NCBI GenBank assembly: GCA_003156805.1
Contig: PMHV01000057.1
Span: forward strand, 1 to 41,775
Length of the DNA: 41,775 bases
Origin: Acidobacteriaceae bacterium
GTDB lineage: Bacteria; Acidobacteriota; Terriglobia; Terriglobales; Acidobacteriaceae
Direction: 5' to 3'
Position 1 is the first letter of the stretch. Every line of letters begins with the position of its first letter. The notes below the pieces were generated by a model. That model was not told the DNA's origin and searched no databases. It saw only the letters and a program-made list of their open reading frames with translations. A program made the position numbers and the translations under genes. Shown piece after piece: positions 15,129 through 23,416 of the stretch.

Positions 15129-16093
15129 GCGACGAATACGCGGACAACTACCCACAACTCGCCACGGTCCTCACGCGGTTTTTTGGCCTCGGCACGGAGT
15201 ATACGGTCGGGAGCATCGAGGACTTCATAAAGAAGCTCATAGTGGACAGCGAAGTAAAGGAAGAATGCAAAACGTGGATCTATAACTTCACGGCGCCCGA
15301 GAGTTTCATTGAGCTTCTGTACAACATCGGCTTCTGGGGGCAAAAGCAGCCAAGTGGACGTGCGCGATTCAAGTCATCAGAAGCCGAGAATCCCGGGACT
15401 CTCATCGTTAGGCCAGACTCGACATTCACGATCCATCCCTCATACGTGGACGGATTGCAGCTTCAGACGAGGGTCATCACCTCGCTTGGCCAAGATGTCT
15501 CGCTGAAGACCTCCGGCCTCATAGTCGAAGTTCCGGAATCATTCTCCACGTCCTCGTACCGCGCAAAGCTTGAGCAGATATCGGAGGATCTTTCGACCCT
15601 TCCAAAAGGAAGGTCTGCCGCCAGGCAGTTTGAAGACATCATTGGCGATATGATCCGCCTCTGCTTTTTCCGTTCGCTCTCGAACGTCCAACCAAGGATG
15701 AGAGACGTGACTGGCACGACGATCAAAGACTGGGTAGCGTCGAACAGGGCGACGGCCGGCTTCTGGGCAATTGTGCGGGAAAAGTATGCGGCAACTCAAG
15801 TGATCTGGGAATGCAAGAATTACGAAGAACTTCATGCCGACGACTTCCAGCAAGCCGCGTATTATATGAATCCACAAAGCGGACGCTTCGCAATCATGGT
15901 ATGCCGCGCCGCGACCCCGCTTCCGAATCACGTGTTCGAGCACACCCGCAAGGTTTTCGCCCAGACCAAGGGCCTCCTTCTAGTGCTGCGGGAGACCGAT
16001 ACAAAGACCTTCCTGCGCCAGGCGCTAAACGGAAAGCAGAGCGAGTACCACCTACAGGACCTTTTCGATTCGACGGAACGCCTAATTTCCTGA
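15089..16093 (+). CDS. PD-(D/E)XK nuclease-like C-terminal part of the frameshifted ATPase-nuclease
   Basis: This is the continuation of the ATPase frame; no good start of its own exists (first GTG at 15242, no Shine-Dalgarno). It completes the ATPase C-region ('FSENRLKELGDEYADNYPQL', 'VGSIEDFIKKLI', 'IELLYNIGFWG'). It then enters a restriction-endonuclease-like domain: 'GRSAARQFEDIIGDMIRLCFF', 'KDWVASN' (D571 of the joined protein), and 'TQVIWECKNYEELHADDFQQAAYYM', where E598-C-K600 is the E-x-K of the PD-(D/E)XK fold. D563 or D571 would be the third metal ligand. Inferred role: an ATPase-controlled DNA nuclease, plausible as a single-gene anti-phage effector. Nuclease fold assignment is by motif only. 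Confidence 0.65.
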   Translation, partial: ARRSFSENRLKELGDEYADNYPQLATVLTRFFGLGTEYTVGSIEDFIKKLIVDSEVKEECKTWIYNFTAPESFIELLYNIGFWGQKQPSGRARFKSSEAENPGTLIVRPDSTFTIHPSYVDGLQLQTRVITSLGQDVSLKTSGLIVEVPESFSTSSYRAKLEQISEDLSTLPKGRSAARQFEDIIGDMIRLCFFRSLSNVQPRMRDVTGTTIKDWVASNRATAGFWAIVREKYAATQVIWECKNYEELHADDFQQAAYYMNPQSGRFAIMVCRAATPLPNHVFEHTRKVFAQTKGLLLVLRETDTKTFLRQALNGKQSEYHLQDLFDSTERLIS

Positions 16094-16689
16094 ACGAAGG
16101 CCACCCCGGCGCCGAACCGGACAGTCGGCGAGCGGGCGCGGCGGCCCGGCCCTACCTTTGCGTCTCTTTGCAAAGAGCGGGATTCCGAACGCGGAGGCCT
16201 TGGATCCTTCCCACAAGCCACCTCGCAGATTGGCCGCCGCAGATCCACAACAGACGATGTGACATCTAACCTTGTTATCCACAGCCCCAACCGCCGATGA
16301 TGGTCGCGGAGGCAATGCGGCACCACGATTTATCGCCCACTCAGCACCGGGCTAAGTCCTGTGTTCCCAGGATTTTGCCCGTAAGTTGTTGATGCCAATA
16401 GATTAAATCCGATTTTGGCGCTAACCCGATGATTCCAATATACCGGGGGGAGGGAGGGTATACCCACGGTTACCACAAAGTAAATGGCGATCATCCCAAA
16501 CCGGGAAACTCAGAAGGCCACACGCCCGACTCTACGCTCCGTTACCCAGAACCGAGAGCCGGGAACCGAGGACTGCCCAAAAACCAAATCGACCCCATAA
16601 ACAAATTAGATTGGACTTGGAAGATGCCCACAACCTAAAGTCTTTGCGTGCAGCCGAGCCGTGTGCGAGCCCACAGTCTTCTGCGGCGG
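16094..16689. other. ~600-bp stretch without a recognised gene
   Basis: Between the ATPase-nuclease and the ATP-grasp gene no open frame has convincing protein features. The stretch contains a 14-bp palindrome CTCTTTGCAAAGAG (16164-16177), one perfect DnaA-box-like TTATCCACA (16275-16283), and the second copy of the degenerate intergenic element (16411-16465). The last ~130 bp include CCGAGAGCCGGGAACCGAGG-type direct repetition. Promoters of the downstream cassette presumably lie here. Confidence 0.5.
16411..16465 (+). repeat. Degenerate intergenic element, copy 2
   Basis: Blocks in order: GATTTTGGC, GCTAAC (16420-16425), GATGATTCCAATA, ACCG, a GGGGGGAGGGAGGG run and TATACCC. The same order as 605-669, with conserved spacing between GCTAAC and GATTCCA. 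Non-coding on both sides. Confidence 0.5.
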
Positions 16690-18168
16690 ATGCCGATGCC
16701 GGAGCCTGTCCACTCCGCGTTCCGGCCTCCGTTCCGCAATTATCAGTTCGGCGGCGCTTACGACGAGATGTTCGAAGCGCCGGGAGTTCCGCGTGCGCAT
16801 TATCAGGCGCTGTTTCAGACGCTGCTGGAATTGCCTCCCGAGGAGTTGCGCAAGAGCCAGCAGGCCGCGGACTTGTCGTTTCTGCATCAGGGAATCACCT
16901 TCACGGTTTATGGCAATGAGGAAGGCACGGAGCGCGTCTTCCCCAACGATCTGCTGCCGCGGATCATTCCGGACGCGGAGTGGCGCAAGATCGAAAGCGG
17001 CCTGACCCAGCGCATTGCCGCCCTCAACCTATTTCTGGAAGATATATACCATCGGGGACGGATTCTGGAAGACGGCATCGTTCCGCGGGAGCTGGTGTAT
17101 AGCTGCCGGCATTTCCGGCGGGAGATGCGCGGGCTGACGGTGGCGCGCGGCATTTATGTGAGCATCTGCGGCACGGACTTGCTGCGGCTGCCCGACGGCA
17201 ACTTCGTTGTGCTGGAAGATAACCTGCGCGTGCCCAGCGGAGTTTCCTACATGCTGGCCAACCGCAAGGTGCTGAAGAGAGTTTTCCCCACGCTGTTCCG
17301 CGATTACGGAGTTTGCCCGGTGGATCATTACGCGCAGGCGCTGCTGGCCACGCTGAGCGCGCTGAGTCCGCCGAGTTCTACGAGCCGGCACGAGCCGACG
17401 GTGGTGCTGCTGACGCCGGGAGTATTCAACTCCGCATATTTCGAGCACACATTTCTGGCGCAGCAGATGGGCATTGGCTTGGTGGAAGGCCGCGATCTGC
17501 TGGTGCACGACAACGTGGTGTACATGCGGACGACGGCGGGCTTGCGGCGCGTGGATGTGATCTACCGGCGAGTGGATGACGACTTTCTGGATCCGCTGTG
17601 CTTCCGGCGGGATTCGAGTCTGGGCGTGCCGGGACTGTTCAACGCGTACCGCGCCGGCAACGTAGTGATGGCGAACGCGATTGGAACGGGCGTAGCCGAC
17701 GACAAAGCCACGTACGCGTATGTGCCCGCCATCATTCGCTATTACCTGGGCGAAGATCCGATCCTGAACAATGTGCAGACCTATCTGCTGACCGACAAAT
17801 CGCAGCGGCAGTATGTACTGGAACATATGGATGAGTTGGTGGTGAAAGCGGTGGGCGAGTCGGGTGGATATGGCATGTTGATTGGTCCGCACAGCACAGC
17901 AGAAGACCGCGAGGATTTCCGGCGGAGAATTGAGGCGGAGCCGAGAAATTATATTGCGCAGCCGACCCTGAGTTTGTCGCGTGCTCCGTGCTTTCTGGAG
18001 GGAGAAGTGCAAGCGCGGCATGTGGATTTGCGGCCGTACATTCTTTATGGAGAGAACGTGACGCTGGTGCCCGGAGGGTTGACGCGGGTGGCGTTGCGGC
18101 GGGGATCGCTGGTGGTGAATTCGTCGCAGGGTGGAGGCAGCAAAGATACCTGGGTGCTGCGGGCATGA
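16690..18168 (+). CDS. Circularly permuted ATP-grasp protein (type 2, DUF404/407)
   Basis: About 492 residues from ATG 16690; an in-frame GTG at 16648 would add 14 unsupported residues. The N-terminus '[22 protein letters not shown]' and '[26 protein letters not shown]' are typical. The core has '[34 protein letters not shown]', '[15 protein letters not shown]', '[18 protein letters not shown]' and '[18 protein letters not shown]', with '[21 protein letters not shown]' near the end. The family is expected to form amide bonds using ATP; substrate unknown. Its stop overlaps the ATG of the alpha-E gene (ATGA), so the two are coupled. First gene of the conserved ATP-grasp/alpha-E/transglutaminase cassette. 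Confidence 0.92.
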   Translation: MPMPEPVHSAFRPPFRNYQFGGAYDEMFEAPGVPRAHYQALFQTLLELPPEELRKSQQAADLSFLHQGITFTVYGNEEGTERVFPNDLLPRIIPDAEWRKIESGLTQRIAALNLFLEDIYHRGRILEDGIVPRELVYSCRHFRREMRGLTVARGIYVSICGTDLLRLPDGNFVVLEDNLRVPSGVSYMLANRKVLKRVFPTLFRDYGVCPVDHYAQALLATLSALSPPSSTSRHEPTVVLLTPGVFNSAYFEHTFLAQQMGIGLVEGRDLLVHDNVVYMRTTAGLRRVDVIYRRVDDDFLDPLCFRRDSSLGVPGLFNAYRAGNVVMANAIGTGVADDKATYAYVPAIIRYYLGEDPILNNVQTYLLTDKSQRQYVLEHMDELVVKAVGESGGYGMLIGPHSTAEDREDFRRRIEAEPRNYIAQPTLSLSRAPCFLEGEVQARHVDLRPYILYGENVTLVPGGLTRVALRRGSLVVNSSQGGGSKDTWVLRA

Positions 18169-19148
18169 ACGAGCACAAAGAAACCACGATGCTGTCGCGG
18201 GTGGCGGACAGTTTGTATTGGATGAGCCGCTACCTGGAACGCGCCGAGCACACGGCGCGGCTGATCGATGTGGATTTGCAACTGCGGCTGGATCAGTCTC
18301 CGGAGGCCGGGGCGGGACGATGGCTGCCGCTGCTGGAAGCTTTGCAAGTGCCGGCGCCGGAGGATGGAAGAATCGATGCGACAACGCTGACGAATCTTGT
18401 GACTCTGGACCGGACCAACCCTTCGTCGATTATTTCCTGCGTGGCGGCGGCGCGGGAAAATTTGCGGCAGGTGCGCGAGCAGTGCAGCACGGAGATGTGG
18501 GAACAACTGAATCGGCTGTATCTGCAGGTGAATGGGACGCCGGCCAGCGAAGCGTGGACGCTGCACTCTTATGTATTTTTCCGCGCGGTGCAGGAGGGAG
18601 CGCATCTGTTTCAGGGCGTGACCGACTCGACCATGTCGCACGGAGAAGGCTGGCATTACATCCAGTTGGGACGGTTTGTGGAGCGGACCGACGCCATTGC
18701 GCGTCTGATTGGAATGCATTTCAACCGGCTGCCGCAACCGCTGGATCAAGCGGTGGAGAGCGAAGAATATTTGGAGTGGGTGGGACTGCTGAAATCGTGC
18801 GCGGCGTTTGAAGCGTACTGCAAGACTTATACTGCGGAGTTGCGGCCGCTACGCGTGGCGCAATTTTTGCTGCTGAATCCGGAGTGTCCGCACTCGGTGC
18901 GATTTTCGGTCGACAAAGTTCATGTAGCGCTGACCGCGATTGCGGAACTGACGGAGCGGAAAGCGGATCAGCCGGTGCGGCTGGCGGGGCGCTTGCGCGC
19001 CACGCTGAGCTTCAGCCAGATTGACGAGATACTGGCAGGGGGAGCGGCCGCCTACGTGGAGAGCGTGCGCTGGCAGTGTGCGCAGGTGAATGCGGCCATC
19101 CATCAGATTTATTTTGACTATTCGGTGGAGTCGGCGCTGGTGGCGTGA
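18165..19148 (+). CDS. Alpha-E domain protein (DUF403)
   Basis: A 327-residue all-helical protein opening '[28 protein letters not shown]', the family signature, and continuing with '[19 protein letters not shown]', '[21 protein letters not shown]' and '[15 protein letters not shown]'. The start is the ATG at 18165 overlapping the previous stop by four bases; ATG 18189 is possible. Alpha-E proteins almost always accompany circularly permuted ATP-grasp and transglutaminase genes and are thought to be partners in the same peptide-modifying system; no catalytic site is known. An octamer array begins 4 bp after its stop. Confidence 0.92.
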   Translation: MNEHKETTMLSRVADSLYWMSRYLERAEHTARLIDVDLQLRLDQSPEAGAGRWLPLLEALQVPAPEDGRIDATTLTNLVTLDRTNPSSIISCVAAARENLRQVREQCSTEMWEQLNRLYLQVNGTPASEAWTLHSYVFFRAVQEGAHLFQGVTDSTMSHGEGWHYIQLGRFVERTDAIARLIGMHFNRLPQPLDQAVESEEYLEWVGLLKSCAAFEAYCKTYTAELRPLRVAQFLLLNPECPHSVRFSVDKVHVALTAIAELTERKADQPVRLAGRLRATLSFSQIDEILAGGAAAYVESVRWQCAQVNAAIHQIYFDYSVESALVA

Positions 19149-19152
19149 GTGG

Positions 19153-19283
19153 GATTGAGTGATTGAGTGATTTGGTAATCGAGTAATTTGAACTATGGTC
19201 TTGCGGTTTTTCAAATTGCCCAATTGCCCAATCACTCAATTGCTAAATTGCAAAATTGCCCAATTACGCAATTACTCAATTAC
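19153..19283. repeat. Fold-back octamer arrays (GTGATTGA family)
   Basis: Left arm 19153-19190: 8-bp units GATTGAGT GATTGAGT GATTTGGT AATCGAGT and a partial unit. Right arm 19212-19283: nine exact-period octamers (CAAATTGC CCAATTGC CCAATCAC TCAATTGC ...) in inverse orientation, separated by a ~21-nt spacer. The left arm starts 4 bp after the alpha-E stop; the right arm ends ~38 bp before the transglutaminase start. Non-coding. Confidence 0.8.
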
Positions 19284-19321
19284 CAAGTCTAACTGAGCCT
19301 AAAACGGGGAGACGACTTCGG

Positions 19322-20284
19322 GTGATCTACTCGGTGCGACATACGACTACGTTCCGCTACGAGCCGGCGGTGCGCGAGAGCGTGATGGAAGTGCGCATGC
19401 AGCCGCGCAGCGACGGGGCGCAGCACTGCCTCAGCTTTGAGCTGGATGTGAGCCCGGCGGCGAACATTCTGCAGTACCGGGACTTCGCGGGCAACACCGT
19501 GCATCATTTCGATATCGCGGGAACGCACACGCAGGTGAAGGTTACGGCGCAGTCCACGGTTGAAGTGCAAATGGCAGCGGCTCCGCGCGCGGGCGATGCG
19601 GGCGACTGGGCTGACCTCGACGCGATGCTTGCCGCCGACGATTATTGGGAAATGTTGTTGCCGAGCCAATTTGCGCAACCGAGCAAGCGCTTGCAAGAAC
19701 TGGCGCAGCAACTGCGCTGCGAGCGACGGGGCAATCCGCTGGAGTTACTGACGGAGGTGAATGAGGCGATTTACGGATCGTTCGATTACGTGCCCAACAG
19801 CACGCGAGTGGATTCTCCGATTGACCAAGCACTGGAGACGCGGCAGGGAGTATGCCAGGATTTCGCGCACATCATGATTGCGCTGGTGCGCGAGTTGCAG
19901 ATTCCATGCCGCTACGTGAGCGGATATATCTTTCGCCGCGATGAGGCGCAGGCGAGGAAGGACCGGTCTTTAGAAGGCGCGTCGCACGCGTGGGCCGAGG
20001 CGCTGGTGCCGCGGTTGGGTTGGGTTGCGTTTGACCCGACCAATAATCTGGTGGGAGGCGACCGGCACATTCGCGTGGCGATTGGGCGCGATTATGCGGA
20101 CGTTCCGCCGACGCGCGGCGTACACAAAGGCGAGGCGCAGAGCGAGTTGAGCGTGGCGGTGACAGTGAGCCCGTCGGACGCTCCGCCGCCGGAGCAACTG
20201 GCGCCTACTCTCGTGATTCAGTCGCGGCCAGCGTTTGTTCGCGGCAGCCGCATGGAGCACGAACAGCAACAACAGCAGCAGTAG
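19322..20284 (+). CDS. Transglutaminase-like cysteine protease family protein
   Basis: About 320 residues from GTG 19322 (GGGGAGA upstream); a longer frame would run back into the octamer array. N-terminal domain 'YSVRHTTTFRYEPAVRESVMEVRMQP' is the bacterial transglutaminase-like N domain. The catalytic triad is in 'RQGVCQDFAHIMIALVR' (C178), 'EGASHAWAEALVP' (H222) and 'WVAFDPTNN' (D238). The C-terminus ends in six glutamines. Members are believed to hydrolyse or form peptide bonds and belong with the ATP-grasp and alpha-E genes upstream. It is convergent with the aminotransferase gene, only 12 bp between the two stops. Confidence 0.92.
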   Translation: MIYSVRHTTTFRYEPAVRESVMEVRMQPRSDGAQHCLSFELDVSPAANILQYRDFAGNTVHHFDIAGTHTQVKVTAQSTVEVQMAAAPRAGDAGDWADLDAMLAADDYWEMLLPSQFAQPSKRLQELAQQLRCERRGNPLELLTEVNEAIYGSFDYVPNSTRVDSPIDQALETRQGVCQDFAHIMIALVRELQIPCRYVSGYIFRRDEAQARKDRSLEGASHAWAEALVPRLGWVAFDPTNNLVGGDRHIRVAIGRDYADVPPTRGVHKGEAQSELSVAVTVSPSDAPPPEQLAPTLVIQSRPAFVRGSRMEHEQQQQQQ

Positions 20285-20296
20285 ATTTCTGCGGAC

Positions 20297-21634
20297 TTAA
20301 TCGACGACGGCTTTGTCGGTAATCTCCAGACCTTTGTCGATGATGGCGAAGGCTTCGCGCAACTGCTGCTCGTTGATGCACAGCGGCGGGTTGGTGAAGA
20401 AAGTGTTCCAGCGCACGAGCGTATAAAGGCCTTGTTCGCGGAAGAAGCGGTTGAGCGCGGCCATTTCGTCTGAGGTGCCGTTGAAGGGCGCCATCGGTTG
20501 ACGGGTCTTGCGGTTGCGAATGAGTTCGACGATGCCGAACAGGCCGATGGAGCGAACCGCGCCCACGGATGGGTGCTTCGCCTGCAGTTCCGCGCCGAGA
20601 GTTTTCATGACCGCGCCCATTTTCTTCGCGTTGGCGATCAAGCCGTCTTCCTCATAGACGCGAATGGTGGCCAGTGCCGCGGCGCATCCCATGGGATGGC
20701 TGTTGTAGGTGAGACCTCCGTAAAAGACATTGTTCTGGAAGTGCTGCGCGATGTGATGCCTCATGCCGACCGCTCCCAATGGAAGATAACTTGAAGTTAA
20801 TCCTTTGGCCATGCAAATCAGATCGGGAATAACCTTCCAGTGATCGACGGCGAACCACTCGCCTGTGCGTCCGAAGCCGGCCATCACTTCATCGGCGATC
20901 ATCAAGATGCCGTACTTGTCGCAGAGTTTGCGAACGCCTTCGAGGTATCCATCGGGCGGAACGAGAATGCCGTTGGTGCCGACTACCGGCTCGAGGATGA
21001 AGGCGGCGATGGTCTGCGGGCCTTCGAGCTGAATGGTTTCTTCAATCATGGCGAGCGACGATTCGGCCGATTCCCAGCCGCGCTCGATGCCGTGATAAGG
21101 ATCGAGCACGCGAACGACGCCGGGAATGCCAGGTTCGGCGGCCCAGCGGCGAGGATCGCCGGTGAGGCTCATGGCTCCTGCCGTCGCGCCGTGATAAGAG
21201 CGGTACCGGGCGATGATCTTGTGGCGTCCGGTGAAGAAGCGGGAGATCTTGATTGCGTTTTCGTTGGCTTCGGCGCCGCCGTTGGTGAAAAAGAACGTGT
21301 CGATATCGCCGGGAGTAATCTCGGCGAGCTTTGCGCCGAGACGGGCGCGAACTTCGGTGGCCATGAAAGGATTGGCATAGGCGAGGGTGGCCGCTTGGTC
21401 AGCGATGGCCTGGATGACGCGCTCATCGCCGTGTCCGATGTTGACGGACATGAGCTGGCTGTTGAAGTCGATGAAGCGCTTGCCTTCGGGCGTGTAGAAA
21501 TAAATTCCCTTGGCGCGGGCGACAGGGATGGGATCGACCTTGGACTGCGCGGACCATTCGTAGAGCGTGTGCTTTTTGGCAAGGTCGACGATTTCGGGGC
21601 CGGTCATGGCTGGAGTGGCGAGAGTTGTGGTCAT
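20297..21634 (-). CDS. Class III PLP aminotransferase (taurine/beta-alanine/omega-amine type)
   Basis: A 445-residue aminotransferase. 'FTNGGAEANENAIKISR' binds the PLP phosphate, 'ILMIADEVMAGFGRTG' holds Asp248 and 'LICMAKGLTSSYLPLGAV' the PLP lysine K277. 'YGGLTYNSHPMGCAAALA' is typical of omega-amino acid:pyruvate aminotransferases such as taurine-pyruvate and beta-alanine-pyruvate enzymes. Next gene upstream on the same strand is an MmsA-like dehydrogenase, which would fit oxidation of malonate semialdehyde formed from beta-alanine. An octamer fold-back array separates the two. The exact amino donor is not proven. Confidence 0.9.
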   Translation of the reverse strand: MTTTLATPAMTGPEIVDLAKKHTLYEWSAQSKVDPIPVARAKGIYFYTPEGKRFIDFNSQLMSVNIGHGDERVIQAIADQAATLAYANPFMATEVRARLGAKLAEITPGDIDTFFFTNGGAEANENAIKISRFFTGRHKIIARYRSYHGATAGAMSLTGDPRRWAAEPGIPGVVRVLDPYHGIERGWESAESSLAMIEETIQLEGPQTIAAFILEPVVGTNGILVPPDGYLEGVRKLCDKYGILMIADEVMAGFGRTGEWFAVDHWKVIPDLICMAKGLTSSYLPLGAVGMRHHIAQHFQNNVFYGGLTYNSHPMGCAAALATIRVYEEDGLIANAKKMGAVMKTLGAELQAKHPSVGAVRSIGLFGIVELIRNRKTRQPMAPFNGTSDEMAALNRFFREQGLYTLVRWNTFFTNPPLCINEQQLREAFAIIDKGLEITDKAVVD

Positions 21635-21674
21635 GTAGTCCTCAATTTGTTAATCGACAGCATCGCTGATCATT

Positions 21675-21789
21675 GAGATTGAGTGATTTTGTGATTGGGC
21701 GATTGAAAAAAGCTATACGACTCATGTTGATTTCCAATCGCCCAATCGCTCAATCACTCAGTCACTCAATCACTCAATCACTCAATCAA
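21675..21789. repeat. Fold-back octamer arrays after the mmsA stop
   Basis: Left arm 21675-21706: four octamers (GAGATTGA GTGATTTT GTGATTGG GCGATTGA). Right arm 21734-21789: seven octamers (CCAATCGC CCAATCGC TCAATCAC TCAGTCAC TCAATCAC TCAATCAC TCAATCAA), inverse orientation, spacer 27 bp. On the minus strand the array begins 5 bp after the stop of the MmsA-like gene. Same octamer family as 19153-19283. Confidence 0.85.
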
Positions 21790-21794
21790 TGATC

Positions 21795-23285
21795 TTAGAA
21801 CTTGCGGCTGTGCTCTTTGGCCCAGCGCTCTACTACAACTTTTTTGTCGGTATAGAACTCGATCGCGTCGCGGCCTTGGCCGTGGAGATCGCCGAAGAAA
21901 CTATTTTTCCATCCGCTGAAGGGGAAGTAGGCCATGGGCGCGGCGACTCCGATGTTGATGCCGATGTTGCCTGCGGGAGCTTCGTAGCGGAAGCGGCGCG
22001 CGGCCGATCCGCTCGATGTGAACAGCGATGCCTGATTGCCGTAGGCGCTGCGTTCGAGGAAAGCGAGAGCTTCGTCGAGATTGTCGGCGTGGACGAGGCT
22101 GAGGACCGGGCCGAAGATTTCGGTATCTGCGAGATCGCTAGTTTTGGGAACATTATCGAGGATAGTGGGCTTCACGAAGTTGCCGGATTCGTAGCGCGGA
22201 ATCTTCGAGTTGCGTCCGTCGAGGAGAACTTTGGCGCCTTGCTTTTCGCCGAGTCCGATGAGCGATTCTACTCGCTCTTTACTTTGCGGCGTGATTACCG
22301 GGCCCATCTGCACGCCTTCGTCGAGACCGTTGCCGACTTTGAGATGGGATGCAGCTTCGGCGATGGAGTCGCGAAAAGTTTTCTGTGCTTCGCCGATGGT
22401 TACTGCGACGGAAACGGCGAGGCAGCGCTGGCCGGCGCATCCGAAAGCGCTGTCGCTAATGATCTGCGTGGCCATGGGCATGTCGGCATCGGGAAGGACG
22501 ACGACGTGATTTTTGGCTCCGCCCTGGCATTGGCAGCGCTTGCCTTTTTCGCCGGAGCGCGCATAGATATGGCGCGCGACCGGAGTGGAGCCGACGAAGC
22601 TGATGGCGCGGACCTTGGGGTGGTCGATGAGCGCATCGACAACGGCTTTGCCGCCGTTGACCAGGCTGACCACGCCTTTGGGCAATCCGGTTTTTTCGAG
22701 GAGTTCGTAGACGTAACGCATGGTGAGCGGGACGCGCTCGGAGGGCTTGAGGATGAATGTATTGCCTGTAGCTATAGCATAGGGCAAATACCAGAATGCG
22801 ATCATGCCGGGAAAATTGAAGGGCACGATGGCGGCGGTGACGCCGAGGGGCTGGCGGATCATCATTTCGTCGATGCCGCGGGCGACGTCTTCGAGATTGT
22901 AGCCCTGCATCATCATGGGCATGCCGCAGGCGACTTCGACGTTCTCGATGGCGCGGCGCATTTCGGCTTTGCCTTCGGCGAAAGTCTTGCCGTTTTCCTG
23001 CGTGATGATGCGGGCGATGTCACCGATGTGGTCTTCGAGCAGCATCTTCAGTTTGAACAGCGGCTGGATGCGATCTTCGGGCGGCGTGCGGCGCCATTCG
23101 GGGAAAGCGGCGGCTGCGGCTTCGACTGCGGCGTTCACTTCGACGGCGTCGGCCATTGGGACTTGGGCCAGGGTTTCGCCGGTCGCGGGATTGATTACAT
23201 CGCGCCATTCTGTGGCGGAGGAGTCGGTCCATTGGCCATTGATGAAGTTGGTGAGGCGGGTTGTGGGTGGTGCGGCTACAGTCAT
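21795..23285 (-). CDS. mmsA: CoA-acylating methylmalonate/malonate-semialdehyde dehydrogenase
   Basis: A 496-residue aldehyde dehydrogenase of the MmsA/IolA type. '[21 protein letters not shown]' and '[12 protein letters not shown]' form the NAD site, and the catalytic cysteine is C288 in '[12 protein letters not shown]'. The segment '[10 protein letters not shown]' lacks the general-base glutamate of ordinary ALDHs, as in CoA-dependent MMSDHs. The tail '[28 protein letters not shown]' is the family signature. It converts malonate or methylmalonate semialdehyde to acetyl- or propionyl-CoA. Its neighbours on both sides are class III aminotransferases, suggesting a role in beta-amino acid or amine breakdown. 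Confidence 0.93.
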   Translation of the reverse strand: MTVAAPPTTRLTNFINGQWTDSSATEWRDVINPATGETLAQVPMADAVEVNAAVEAAAAAFPEWRRTPPEDRIQPLFKLKMLLEDHIGDIARIITQENGKTFAEGKAEMRRAIENVEVACGMPMMMQGYNLEDVARGIDEMMIRQPLGVTAAIVPFNFPGMIAFWYLPYAIATGNTFILKPSERVPLTMRYVYELLEKTGLPKGVVSLVNGGKAVVDALIDHPKVRAISFVGSTPVARHIYARSGEKGKRCQCQGGAKNHVVVLPDADMPMATQIISDSAFGCAGQRCLAVSVAVTIGEAQKTFRDSIAEAASHLKVGNGLDEGVQMGPVITPQSKERVESLIGLGEKQGAKVLLDGRNSKIPRYESGNFVKPTILDNVPKTSDLADTEIFGPVLSLVHADNLDEALAFLERSAYGNQASLFTSSGSAARRFRYEAPAGNIGINIGVAAPMAYFPFSGWKNSFFGDLHGQGRDAIEFYTDKKVVVERWAKEHSRKF

Positions 23286-23363
23286 CGGGTTGCCTCGGCT
23301 ATCGCGAAGAGTTCCGTGTGCTTGTTCCGCGCACTCTACAAATCAATGATACCAATGCTGGTA

Positions 23364-23411
23364 GGGATCCTTCGCACGTGGCGCGCGAAGGACAATCTCG
23401 CTCAGGATGAC
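23364..23411. repeat. REP-like element D, copy 2
   Basis: Begins GGGATCCTTCG, contains the imperfect hairpin CTTCGCACGTGGCGCGCGAAG and ends CTCGCTCAGGATGAC. It is the inverse orientation of 13713-13771 and lies between the mmsA start and the stop of the upstream aminotransferase gene. Confidence 0.7.
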
Positions 23412-23416
23412 CGATC

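Noticed and set aside
16275-16283. Perfect DnaA box TTATCCACA as part of a replication origin
   Set aside because: Only one box, no cluster, no AT-rich unwinding region and no dnaA/dnaN nearby.
16094-16330. Open frames on both strands after the ATPase-nuclease
   Set aside because: Low-complexity Arg/Pro-rich translations with no motif and no ribosome-binding site.
19256-19321. Upstream start for the transglutaminase gene
   Set aside because: The extension is translated octamer array; GTG 19322 has a ribosome-binding site and starts the conserved domain.
20260-20284. Poly-glutamine tail of the transglutaminase as a functional motif
   Set aside because: It is a short CAA/CAG run at the very end, more likely slippage than function.
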